Assembly: GCA_022316685.1 (NCBI GenBank)
Contig: JAKJHU010000024.1
Location: forward strand, 7,634,501 to 7,698,500
Origin: Progne subis subis
Lineage: Eukaryota; Chordata; Aves; Passeriformes; Hirundinidae
Length of the DNA stretch: 64,000 nt
Direction: 5' to 3'
Positions 12,992-24,466 of this stretch are shown here, in pieces (within the stretch, counting starts at the first letter, position 1; every line of letters starts with the position of its first letter). The notes below the pieces were generated by a model that saw only the letters and a list, made by a program, of their open reading frames with translations, did no database searches and was not told where the DNA came from. Made by a program: the position numbers and the translations under genes.

Positions 12992-15900
12992 TTGCAAATT
13001 AAACTCCCAGTCCTTAAGAGAAAATCCTTCAGGCAACAGCAAAATATGAAAGAACTGAATAGTAAATTTACTGGATGCATATATTTATAATCTCTGCAAA
13101 AGGCATAACTTGTCTTTGATCGTTTCTTTTTGTCTGTGGTTTTCAATAGCACTTAGTGCAGTTTTGTTGTCTGTCTGCTAAACACAGATGGTTCAACAAA
13201 TGCACAGGTTACAGGTGGCAAGTGTAAGCAACCAGGTTTGTGCAAAAGGTTCTTGGCCCTGTGATATAGCAGGGCCTGGAGCGTCCCTGCTTTTAAGCAG
13301 CTTCCACCTGATAACACTGGGGGCATTGGCTCTGACGTACTTAGTTTGCTGATGTCCTTCAGCTCATTATCACCTTCATATTTGACATTGCCAGTTCTGT
13401 GGAAGTAATAATCCAGAAATACATAAAATTCTTTTTAAGTTGTGCAAAGGAGGGAATGGTGGCGGCTTACAAGAAACAGCTGTGAAAATTATTAGGGCTT
13501 GTGTTTGGGCCCATAGAGAGAATTATTAATGAAAATACAGCTAGCTGACTACACTCTGAACTGCTTATGATCCGGTATTTCACATTTTTTGTCTTCAGAT
13601 ATGTGCTGTGATTAGGGGTGTTGGTCAGCTGCTTTTGAGTTATTTGTGTTGATTTTTATGTTGAAAAATTGTCTTTCTCCACAAGCCGTATTCTCACTAG
13701 TGCAATCAAGACACCTAAGGAGTGGAAAGACCAATCTTTTCCCTCAAGGTTTGGTAAAGGAGCAGATGGAAGGTTGGGGTTTTTTTTCCTCCTCTGTCTC
13801 GTTACTCAAGATCTCTCCTGATTTTTTGTGCATATTTGAAGAGAAAAGAAACTTGCATTTGGCTTTTTTAATGTGTAAGTGGCAACAAAGACTGGATTTT
13901 GATAGCAATTCACACACATCTGCACTAAATAATTGATACTTCATGAATCAATGTAGGATATGAAAGCCTTCCAGCAGCAAATTATGTGTCAGGTTAAAGT
14001 GTAAACCCTTCATATATTATATGTATGCACTTGCCTTACATCCCCATCCAGACTCAGTGAAGGACAGTTAAGACTGGTAGGTCACATTCCCTGGCATGTG
14101 TTATTGTAATTCCAAGGATGATGAAATAACAGGTGGGAAAAACAAACAAATATCTAACATAAGGCATTAGTAAGTAGCAGTCTAAAGCAAAATAAAGAAT
14201 GTCATGTATTGAAGATAAATTGGAGTGATAAAAATCAAATCCAATTCTTGCAAAAATACTCTAATTCTCATATACACAACAAAAGAATATGTTCTCAAGT
14301 TTATGCTGCACTGTATATGTGAAGGAAAAACTTTTATGTTGATTCACAATTCCAGCTGGTTCTAAACTGTAAGTCCCATAGGAAAGTATAAAAATTAAAC
14401 CCTTTTACAAATTTGTTTTGCAGTAGTATTGGTAATTTCCATTGTGAAAGAAAAATAAAGGTGTGTTCTCCAGGAGCACTGCTAACACTGAGCACAGAGC
14501 AACAGTGCAGAGTTCCTTCCTCAAAATTTTGGAGTTTAAACAAGAAATAATTTGGAGTATGAGCAATGCATTACTTGGTAATTCCCAAATCACCATATTT
14601 TGCCACAGGTTGGTATTTAAGTTCTTATAGCTATTAGGTTTTAAATAGGTGAGTTTTTCTTGCAGGGAGCATGTTTGGAAACACACTGTACACTGAAGAG
14701 AGGCTCACTTTATGGCTTTGCTTTAAAATATGATTACCTGTATTTGGCTTCAAAAAAATCACACTGTATAAACATCTCATGACCTCCTTCTCCTCAAACC
14801 ACTTTGTAGACTGATAATAAACCAGTAGATTTATTGAATAAGGACTTGCAACTTGAGGTTTTTTGGTTTGATGGGTTTTTTAATTTTTTTTTTTAAGGTT
14901 TGATTGTTTACTTGACATAAAATTTCATTGCTATGTATAGCTAGATTCTGAACACCTAGCCAACCTATTTGTTATGTGACAGAAATATAGCTAAACCAGT
15001 TTTATTTCAGGCAATTTTACTGTGCTGGATAAAGTTTACTTTATGAAAGATAATGATTATCCATCCAGCAGCTTGATTTTTTGCTCTGCTTCATTTGTGA
15101 AACAGACTGTACTTAAATCTCCTTCCATTTCTTTATCATGACCCATTTTATCATGTCCCTGCAATTAAATCAGATTGGGAGGGGAAGAAAAAGAGAAAAA
15201 CAGATCAACCAAAGATCAAAAGGGCTAGAAGAAAATGTCCAAGACAAGTAATTAATACAGTGTGTCAAACTACAATGCACAATTATACTTTCTCGTATCC
15301 CTTTCAGTCACTTACCTTTGCTAATTGAAGTTGTTAGCTCTCTATGCAGCAGCTTTGTCTTGATGTTTTTCAGCAAAATATTTGTCACCCTGTGGAATTA
15401 TGTAGATTAAAAATAATAAGTAATTAGGAAATTGTAGACATGAAGAAATTTTAACCTATGATACTTTCATCTTGGCTAGAAAGAATTTCACCCATAATTT
15501 GGTTTTGAAACCACAAGCATACAACATGAACTTCAAAACAGAATACAGCAGTTTGGAACCCAATCCTGCAAACCACACATGAAGTTTTAGCCATATGTAT
15601 AGTTCCATGTTTTAGGTATTACAGGGCAAATATCACTTCTTTAATATGTTGAATCTGAAAGTATATCTTACTAAGTATTTTTTTATGTGACTAAGTTCCA
15701 GGTGTGTTATGATCAAACATAAAGAGCATTGTCTGGAACTGAACAGTTTAAAGTAATCGACTGACTTTTGCCTATTTGATTAGATTTTTGATTGAGCTCT
15801 AAACAGACAACATGCAAGATGAGGAATGGGATCCAGCCAGAAGAAAGTGATTGAACAATGAAGGTATGCTAGTTTCATATTTTTCGTGTTTGATCTTTTG

Positions 15901-17504
15901 TTGATTTTTTCCTTCTCTCATATAATCTCTTTCTTTCCTCCCTCTTCTGGTCTGTTGTGTTTACATTTGGTAGGTTGAGGGCCTATAAACATCTTATCAG
16001 AAAAATGTTGGAAGGAGGGTAAGGGGCATATCAGAGTCAAGAAGAGTGCTGGGTATACAGGAGCCTGTGTAAGGCAGGCAGGGGAGAACAGGAGGCACAA
16101 AGGAGTTGGTTAATCATGCTGGAGGGTTTTGGTCTTTTTCCTTCCTTTTTAAAATCTGCAATCTATAAGAATGTGTTATTTGAATTGGATATGTAGCCTC
16201 AGGTATGAGTTTAAAACCCATGGTATCTTCCAGGATTGCACTATACATGACTTGTCCACATTTGGAATTATTCCAGATTTGCTGCTGCACTTGAAATTCA
16301 TTCCCTGCCTTAATCCAAAGCAACTTTCAAGTGTAGACAAGCCTAACAGTTTAACACCAAGGTTTACTTACCTTTAGCAAAAGTTTTAGATGTTCAAGGA
16401 ATGCAGGATCATTTAGTAAGGAATGTAGAATTTTACCTCATTAGTTTGTATTAATGAGTTATTTCCTAAGAAGCTTTTAATGGCTTAAATATATTAACTG
16501 AACCTTTATATTAAAGGTTGTTGGGTAGAATCATATGACTAAAGCAATGGGGCTTCTTCAGCATAACAACACGTATCTAGTCAGCAACTTAATGGTTAAT
16601 GCTTCTAGTCCTTTCTTTTCCTTGCTTTCAGTGGCACAATAAACCAGCTTAAAACACCAAGCTAATTTTAAATAACAACATTTTGCCTCAGAGAGGGACA
16701 GAAGGGATGTGCTGGGCAATAATTGTAGTCATCCGAACATACTCCCTGTACTTGATCCCAGTTCCAAACCTATCTTATGTACAATATATCCCTTCAGGGT
16801 GCCTATTCATCCATTTGGCTTTTGAAATTTAGTTCATTAGCATGCTTACTCTTTTCTGGACTTTCAAAACTACCAGTGGTTCTTCAGTGACTCTCAAGAA
16901 CATGGCTGCTGGCCTGTTTTTTGGATCCACTGTTACAGAACCTGTATTGGCTTAATGTAGAACATGATGCATAAACAGGAAGTTCTTAGGACAGTGCGGT
17001 CCTTCCTAGCTTTCTTTTTCTTTTCTAACGCTTTATTGGGTGGGACAATCTTTTAGCCTTGAAAAGATTCCTGACAGTGTATGAAGTAAGAGAGTTTTGT
17101 GAGAATTAGTCCTTACTAATATCCAAAAATAATTTCTGGGATCTAAAAGTACTTTATAACAAGAAAACATTTGCATACCAAGTTTCTCATTTACAGTCTG
17201 TGTTTTCAATTAGAATCCCTGAGTCAATTTGGGAATAAACATTTTGTAGAGCTGTTGTACGCTTTGTTTCTTTTGGTGGGTGAAGCACACTTAAATAGTG
17301 CTGTAAATAGGTAAATGATCATCAGATGCCTACATCCTGCAGCAACTATTTAAAGTGCACTTGCACTCGTGGCAGTGGGTTCATCATAATAATCTGTTAA
17401 TTCGCAGGCATTGTATTCAGTGCCCCATCAATGACAGTACACACATTTAGTCCCAAGGCCCCAGTCTAACATCACTACAGAAGGCAGAGAAGATTGTGTG
17501 TTCT

Positions 17505-17600
17505 TAAAACTGTGGAAATCACCCAGGCAATGATGGGGTTATAATTTTAAGAACAATTGAATCCTAATTCTCCTTTTGAACTATTCTGTGATTCTATGAA
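17505..17600 (+). repeat. Diverged CR1 3' end
   Basis: The stretch ends in TATTCTGTGATTCTATGAA, which matches the 3'-terminal ATTCTRTG-type repeats of avian CR1 in sense orientation. The preceding bases fit a decayed copy of the CR1 tail: a GTGGAA motif, a CCAGG/ATG/GGGG block, then GAAC and CTCCTTTTGAAC where CR1 usually has 'gaactagatgatc...cccttccaac'. The 3' end is the better supported boundary; the 5' boundary is approximate. Confidence 0.55.
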
Positions 17601-20325
17601 TATAGAATGGTATCCAAATGAATAACCTGAGCCTGGGAAGGATTACTGAGTTTAGGTTGGATGCCATTTTAACAGATTGATGCTGTTCCTGGTGTTGGTG
17701 ACCTGAATTCAGCTGGCTCCTCAGTGCAGGTTAGGGCTTTATCACCATAACATGAAATTAGTAACTGAAACTAGTCTAGAACTTTTTGAGAGTAGTAAAC
17801 GGGTAGTTGTTATCCACAGGAGTATCTCTACTGTATTTTCTGGAAAAGGAGGAAAATAATTAAAACTGTGAGGTTAATAGTTTTAACAGCGCATTTTTTT
17901 TTAAGATTTTACATTTGCTTAGGCTTAATTCTGTAGCACCATGAAAACCTCTAAACCTCCTGCAAAATGAACTGTCACAGCTTTCATACATCTTAGTGAG
18001 GATAATACACTACATTGCTGGATTGGGCCAATGCCTGCTAAGTGAAATAATCCTGCCCAGGCCTGAAGTTAATCACTAGATCAGAAAATACTTAAAAAGT
18101 AAGTAAAAATGTAAATTATGTAAATAATTGTGTTCTTCAGCTGCAAAGATTGAACACTATAGTTAAGATTGAAGGAATTTTCCACGGTTTTAAGAGGAAA
18201 TGATGTGTTTTCTGTTTATTCTGACATGAAACGTAAAAATAAAAAAATGCCAAAGCCAGCGGTGGATCATTATGTTACTGGGTGAGGCAACCCGTGTGCC
18301 TAATTGTACTTTAATGGGGCGATTTGTCACGGCTTCAGTCTTTAAACATCATGTACATCAACTGAGTTACATATTAGTTTATAACTAAAAATCAGTGTTA
18401 TTTGTGTCTCAGTCTTGGACTTTTTGAAACACCAGGACAAGTGGTGAAAATCCTAGACTTTGGTTAAGTATGCTGACTACCTAACAGAATTGGTGCCAGG
18501 GACAAGAATCAGTTCTTACCAACATCAGTGAAAATAGTGAAAATAATTTGACTAATGTTAGACGTATATAGAGGCAATTTGATTTTACAAAGGCTTGTGC
18601 AGACACATTTGATGTCACACACTTGAGCTGCTCTCTTGGCTGCTTATTTGAGTGAACCTAATTTGGTTGATTTAATCTTTGCAGGATTGGGACCTAAATG
18701 AGTAAGATAAAAATAATGTGTTTGCTGAGTTTCAATCCCATTTTTAATCAGCTGTCTGGAATTTTGGCTAGCAGAAATACAGCAGACACACAATATGCCT
18801 TGAAATACATATATTGCTGTAGAATATTAGTTTTCTTCTCTGTTGAAGGGACTTCCCCCACCTCCACATCCCTCTTGCAAAAATTTTGCATCCTACATAT
18901 GAGAGTGATAAGAGAGGAGGTGTCATGCTCCAACATGCACAACTTTTCAAACACTAAAAATAAAGAAAAAATTCTGTAAGCGAGCTTATGCTGCCAACAA
19001 GCAGTCTGAACTTGTATTTTACTTGTTTCTGCAGGTTTTTCTCTAGGTTTTGTAAGCCTGTTTGCTAAAACATTTAATGTACACAAAATGCTTGTTATGT
19101 GATTTACTTTGATTTCCTTGCTAGAGCTCTCATATACAGATAATGTAGAAGTTTTGAGGACCAGTCTTTGGGGGACCCAGCCACTGTCTGATGTGTGGTA
19201 CATGCAGCAGAACTGGGAGTAAAGCTTGTCCAAACACAGAGGTCAAAGGTAAATGGCAGTGGATTATTCTAGGTTGCGAACTAGCATTTCAAGAGTGGCT
19301 AAATTGAATCGGAACTCTCTCAACACACCTCTTGGGTAGATGTAAGAACTTGGCATTCGTGACTCAGGGCAAAGGGCCTGAAGTCTAAGAGCATTATGAA
19401 AAATCAACTCACGCCCCTAATCCCCTAGGCAAGAAAGCCAATTAAACTAGAAAAATTTTGCTGAAACTTCCTGAATCTCCTCTCTACTTCTCTGTATCTC
19501 CATATGGTCTCTATGCCTACACAATTGCTTATTTGGATAATAATATGAGTAGGGCTTAATTTTGTGATGGGAGTTTTGCTGTAATAGTGTTTGCCAAGTT
19601 CTTGTACTGCTCTCATTACCGTGACCTTTAGAAGACATATAGGTTTGGAGAGCAGCACACACCTGATGTTTCAGGACTGTGTCAGAAACTAACTCTGTTC
19701 GTCCTGCTGAAGGATAAAGTTATCGTTGAGCTGAGCTACGGGTGGAAGGGCCTCATTTGTGGTGTAGCTCCCTTAATGAGAGTTTGCTTCACAACTCGAT
19801 AGTCTTGAAGTTGGGGGATTTGACACCTTAAGCGTGCTTTTTGCACTGAATAGCACTTTCTGTTATTTTCCAGCATAATGAACCTCGAGTGATCTGGATT
19901 AGTTTGCTCTGCTGTAAACAGTGTCAGCTCTGCTGCGGTGTTGGCCAAAACTCGTTCCGATGTGGGCTGCTCGCTGCCCTTGGCTGGGGTGGCAGCACTG
20001 AGGGGGCGGCCGGGGCCTCTGCGCCAGCCGCCGGTGGGAGCTGGGCCCGCTCGGGGGGCTGCAGGGACGTACCTCGGTGCACAGGGCTGGGCACCGTCAC
20101 ACCGCCGCTCACACTGCGCCCGATACCGAGCGCAGCCCAGGCTCCGTTATGGGCGCGGCACCCGGTTGCCTCACGCGGTTTCGGGGCCGGTAACTTAAAG
20201 GCCGTTGCCGGCCCCGGCTGCCGTGAGCGGGGTCTGTGTCTCCCGCCCCGGCTGCGCGGGGGTTTTCGAGCCGCCGGCTGCCAGCACGGCCGGGCCGTGC
20301 GCGATCCCGGGAGCCCCTCACGGCT

Positions 20326-20510
20326 GCGGGCGGGGTGGGCGGGGCTCAGGGGCGGGGCGGGGCAGGGGGGGGCCGCGGCGCGCGCTCGCTGCACGCGGGC
20401 GCGAGGGGCGGTGGCGGCGGGCGCGGCCGACACGGCGCCGTCTCCGCCCCGTGCCCAATGGCGGCACCGCCCGCGCCCGCCCGCCCCGCCCCGCCCCGCC
20501 CCGCGCGCCC
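20326..20510 (+). promoter_or_regulatory. TGFBR3: TATA-less core promoter with GC boxes, CCAAT and YY1-like sites
   Basis: No TATA box is seen. From 20,328 to 20,372 there are eight runs of three or more G, including overlapping GGGGCGGGG Sp1-type boxes at 20,349-20,363. A second Sp1 cluster on the opposite strand (CCCCGCC repeated) lies at about 20,481-20,503. Between them a CCAAT box (20,455-20,459) overlaps ATGGCGGC (20,458-20,465), the core of the YY1 site often found at or just after start sites. Transcription probably starts in the 100-200 bp that follow, which contain CCTCCG-type pyrimidine-rich repeats (20,552-20,588). The exact start site or sites cannot be read from sequence; dispersed initiation is usual for such promoters. 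Confidence 0.65.
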
Positions 20511-20549
20511 AGGGGTTACGGCCGGGCCGGGGGCCGGGCGGGCCCACAC

Positions 20550-20731
20550 GCGCCTCCTCCGCCTCCGCCTCCTGGCCGCCTCCTCCGCGCACGGCGGGCC
20601 GGGCGGTAGTGGCCGGCGCAGGGCGGCCTTGGTGAGGGCTGCGTTCCCGTCCCGGCCGGTCGTGCCCATGGCGTAGGCGCGCCGCTCCGCGCCTGCCCCG
20701 CGGGACGCGGCGTGGACGGACTTGCCGCCAG
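20550..20731 (+). other. TGFBR3: Non-coding exon 1 (5' UTR) of the TGFBR3-like gene
   Basis: The 3' boundary is supported by a near-consensus donor, CCAG|GTAGGT, with intron base 1 at 20,732. The 5' boundary is a guess placed after the GC boxes and CCAAT/YY1 motifs. A second possible donor, CCTTG|GTGAGG, has its first intron base at 20,632, exactly 100 bp earlier, so the exon may be shorter in some transcripts. The exon has a minimal upstream ORF, ATG GCG TAG (20,668-20,676), present only if the downstream donor is used. No long ORF continues from it into exon 2 with the start codon at 34,016, because exon 2 has an in-frame TGA at 33,992. It is therefore leader sequence. An untranslated first exon before a signal-peptide exon matches the known layout of TGFBR3. 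Confidence 0.6.
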
Positions 20732-23700
20732 GTAGGTGCGGCGGCCGCGACACCCGCCCCGACAGCAGCGTCTCGGGCCGGGCGTCCCGCAGGGATGTGC
20801 CGTCCGCTGGGGCGGGCGCGGCGTGTGCGCCCGCGGAGGTGTCACCGTGCACGGGAGCGTCCCGGGCGGGCGCGGCGTGCGGGAGCTGCCGGGGGCGGTC
20901 AGCGTCCGCGCGCGTGCCGGGAGCGGCTCGGGACCGTGCGAGCCGCGGGCTCCCTGCGGGAACTGAGCCGAGAGGCGGGCGTCTGGGGACGGGGAGCTAC
21001 AGGTGTCCCGGCGACAGGCACCGTGTCCGCCTGGCTTATACGTGCTGGGCGAGTTACGGGCGCCGAGCGAAGTCCTTTGCAGAGGCTGGCTCTGCTGTGC
21101 GCGCGTGTCTTCGTACCCTTCGTGAGGCCGGGTGGGAGCTCGGCAACGTACGAGCAGAGTGTGGGAATAATATAAAGACCAGCATAATGTCCCTTCAGTG
21201 CTATTTCACTGAGGGGTTGTTGACATGTGGGAGTTACTGCTGCATTTTTTGCAGGGGATGCATTGGAGTTAAGTCACTGTAGGCTTCTGAGTACGGCTCT
21301 CCCAGTAATAACAAGAATGTGGCTTCACTGTTAGGTGTAAATCAAGTAACTTTCTAAACACGAGCTTTCCCCAGTTTCAAGTGCACTTGTAATTCCAAAG
21401 TCATTGTCGTTGGTGTCAAACAGCACAGGATGTGATACTTGTCCCTTTCAAAAAAGGGGACTTCTTCAGTCATAGCATGCATGTGCAGTTATGCCTTTTC
21501 CACTTGCTGTGGATGTAACAAGACGTAAATCTACTTATCTCAGTTCTGTTAAGCTGTAGCTGTTAAAATTGATCTGCTATCACTTATTATTTTCTTCTCA
21601 AATACGTTATCATCAGCACAGTAAATTTTTTTACAGAATATTTCTGATAGTGTTTGTAAGTTGTTAGAAAGATATACAGGTGCCATGATTTTGTTCTAAG
21701 AAAAAGTTTTTCTGGTTGGGTCCGTGCTTTAAGTTTATCTCCTTTTTGTTTGGTGAGATCAAACAGGCTGATACTAGATGCCCAGTGGGGAGAAAACCCA
21801 AAGTGAGAGAGCTGCCTCCTCTCGAACTGTGGCATCAATTAGGTTTGTCTCATGGTGACCTGGAGGACTAAGATTGTAGTCTCAAATGTGGAAGACCTTA
21901 CGTGTGTAAATGAAATGTCTTCCCAAGACAAAATCTATTTGTTTATTGCTACTTACGAGGATTACTTTATTTCCCTTACAGTCCATGCATTTTTTCTGAA
22001 TGCCTGGCGCAGCATGAGTTGGTAGCTGAGTTTTAATTAGCACTGCACAGGTGTCCTGTCAAAGTAGTCCCAAGAAGGGTGCTAGTAAAATGTTAATGGA
22101 AGATGCTTATTCATTTGAAGAGCTCCAGTTTAACCCATGAAAGCTTACAGGACTTGGGTTGCAGCTGAGGAGGAGCTGCTCTTCGAATGCAGACCTGGGC
22201 CACCGCTGCAGCTGGTGCCCGGCTGGGGGAGGAAGGGAGGGACATGTGTTGGAGGGGGGGCAGGTCATTGGCTTCCTTCAGTGAAGAGTCCTTTACTCTG
22301 AAACTTGCTTCCCCCAATTGTTTGCTGCAGTCCAACCTTTTCAAGCTTAAAGTGACACTTCAGATTTTTCTCCCTTGACATGCTTTCTGTCCCCTGAGAT
22401 CTTGTTTCGTCGTTGATTTTGATGTGTGTTTTGTGTGTCCAGACCCTTATCTAGTCAATGTTTGTAAGTGATATCCACCAAGGAGGTGAATTCTTTTAGG
22501 ACGTAACTCTCAGTTGTTGTTCCTGGCATGCAAAACATATTTTCATACCCCAGCATCTTGATGCCTACCGCAGGAATGGTGTTTGGAAGTCAATTGCTAA
22601 ACCAGCAGGGGGAACACAAAACTTTCTGTCTAAAAAGTTTCTCCTTCTACCACAGTTGTAATTTATAAAAAACTTTGGACCTATACTTTTGGTAGTATTT
22701 CTTTAGAAGGTGAATGTTAATTTACTTGGAACACCAACATACATTGAAATAAACACATTATTTTCAAATACTTTATGAATTTCTTCATTTCTTCTGAATG
22801 CAATTTTTGTCATGTTAGCCGTTACTGACTTGCAAAAACATTAGAGGTTTGAGTGAAATTTCTTTTTGAAGATGTTTGAAGCGAATTAAACCCAAGAAAT
22901 GATATTTTGGGTAATTCTGCAAAGTTTCAGATAATGAACTAGACAAAATATTTTCGCAGTGGAGCTCTTACTATATCACATTTATGATGGTATATAGACA
23001 TCTTGAGAGCTCAAGTTGACTTGCAAAGCAGTTGTATTCTTACAAGAAACTATTTCTAGTATTTAGGGTTTTCATAAGAGAAAATATTTTTAGATATTCT
23101 CTTAGGTTTTAAGAAATCGTTACTAGCTTATTACTGTAGAGGTCGACTACCTGTCCCAGCACAGAGCAATAATGGTTTTCCTTTCTGATTCATATTGGCA
23201 TAATGATTAAGTCTTTTGTACCAGAAATGTTGAATGTAAAGGCTGTTGCTAAAGAAGGTTATGAGAATGGCTTGCACCCATCCATATTTGTCTGTGAAGT
23301 CTGGTGCAGCCAAATGGCAAATACTGAAGGTATGGATGTACAAACAGATGGCTGAATGCGAAGTGAAGAATGGGAATTTGCAACGTGTCAGCTATTACCC
23401 AGTAAGAGCTGGAGAATGGGCTCTTACCCACAGTAAATGCAAGAACTTGCTGCTTCTACTTGGGGTTAATCCCCCTTTCACTGATGGTGGGATAAAAACA
23501 TACCAAGGAGCATTTGTTACGGAGTAGCCAGTTTGCTGCTTGTGAGTAGTAACAATTGTATTCCACCAGCATTAGGGGTTAGAGCAAGTACACACACAAC
23601 AGAGTTCAACTGAAATTGACAGTCCCTGGTCAGGTTTAAGGCAAGATATGTAAGCTCTGGTTCTGGAATGGCACGAACAGCATAGTGAGGTATAAAATAT

Positions 23701-24452
23701 ATTAAAAAAATATATATATAAAGTATATTCATATTTCAGTGCCCATGCATTGTTCTCTAAGAGCATTACATGATTTTGCCTGCTAATGAAGGTACAAAAG
23801 GGTGTATGTTAAATTCCATTGGCAATCTTCATCTTCTGTTGTTTTCATGGAATCCAAAACTTTCTCTCCAGATGGTTGTCTGAGATGCTGAAGTGTGTAA
23901 TTTGTAAAGCCAGACTGAAATTTCGGCATTAATGTGATTTGAAAATAGCAGTAAATCTTTCCCTAATTTGTCTTACGATTCTTTTCTTTGATACCTCCAC
24001 GAATATTGTTTCAACATTTAAAACGTGAATTATCAGGTCTTGGGCCATTTATGTGGATCTCAGAAAATACTCTCTGGGACATAGATTGTAAATATCTTTG
24101 CAATCACATGGTGTTTGATCTAGTTCCATGAAATATTTGTGTATTATAAACAGGCATTACTTCTATAGGAGTAGTATTTGTGGTGATTAGCAGTGGTATG
24201 CTAGTTGCTAGCCACTTCGTGAATAGAAGCATGTTTTGTCAAAAAAATGTACTAGCAAAAAGTAGTGCAATTGGAATTGCTTTATCCATTGCTGTGGATT
24301 CGCATTTTTATGTGCTGGCAGTCATCCAATAGAGCAGCATTTCTTGTGCTATTGCAGCAACAATTAACTCTGTGGTAGCCAAAAGGAAAGAGATTTACAC
24401 ATCTCTGGAAATCATGGAAAGAGGAACTTTAAAGCTGTCAACTTATATTCCA

Positions 24453-24466
24453 TTTTTTTTTTTTTT
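24453..24466 (+). repeat. Homopolymer (T)14
   Basis: A run of 14 T followed by ATTTCAAG in intron 1. It is simple sequence only. Confidence 0.85.

Larger units (their letters stand above)
56..19959. other. Intergenic DNA upstream of the TGFBR3-like promoter
   Basis: About 20 kb with no gene I can support on either strand. It is AT-rich and CpG-poor, and stop codons are frequent in all frames. The longest frame (18,748-19,233, minus) has no ATG at its first codon and resembles no protein family I know. Contents worth naming: a GC-richer, unassigned stretch at about 230-560; a 21-base T tract at 993; an 11-bp tandem duplication at 4,909; a CpG-dense patch at 6,991-7,087; a microsatellite and homopolymer cluster at 9,152-9,816; a perfect palindrome at 10,545; a C tract at 12,731; an AAAT repeat at 12,970; and a CR1 tail near 17,505-17,600. 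In mammals the neighbour upstream of TGFBR3 is BRDT in head-to-head orientation, but I saw no bromodomain-coding exon here. Confidence 0.6.
19960..21155. promoter_or_regulatory. TGFBR3: CpG island over the TGFBR3-like promoter
   Basis: An abrupt shift from AT-rich DNA to very GC-rich, CpG-dense sequence for about 1.2 kb, falling back to background after about 21,155. It is by far the most CpG-rich stretch in the window. It spans the putative core promoter, a non-coding first exon and the first 400 bp of intron 1. Several long open frames run through it on both strands; they arise because stop codons are rare in GC-rich DNA and should not be read as genes. Such islands usually mark an unmethylated promoter active in many tissues. 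Transcription from the minus strand is also possible and cannot be excluded from sequence alone. Confidence 0.9.

Noticed and set aside
15807..15863. Possible small exon between TCTAAACAG and AAG|GTATGC upstream of the promoter
   Set aside because: Splice-like dinucleotides are common by chance; there is no coding potential, promoter or partner exon to support it.
18748..19233. 161-codon open frame on the - strand in AT-rich DNA
   Set aside because: It begins at a non-ATG codon, resembles no known protein, has no splice or promoter context and overlaps frames in other directions. Chance length is plausible in a 64-kb window.
1..19959. Exons of BRDT, the usual head-to-head neighbour of TGFBR3 in mammals
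   Set aside because: No minus-strand frame shows bromodomain or ET-domain residues. The neighbour may lie further upstream or differ in birds.
19889..20635. 248-codon open frame on the + strand through the CpG island, plus several overlapping frames on both strands
   Set aside because: Stop codons are rare in such GC-rich DNA. The frames are low-complexity Ala/Arg/Gly/Pro sequence, overlap on both strands and cross the promoter and donor sites. No family is recognised.
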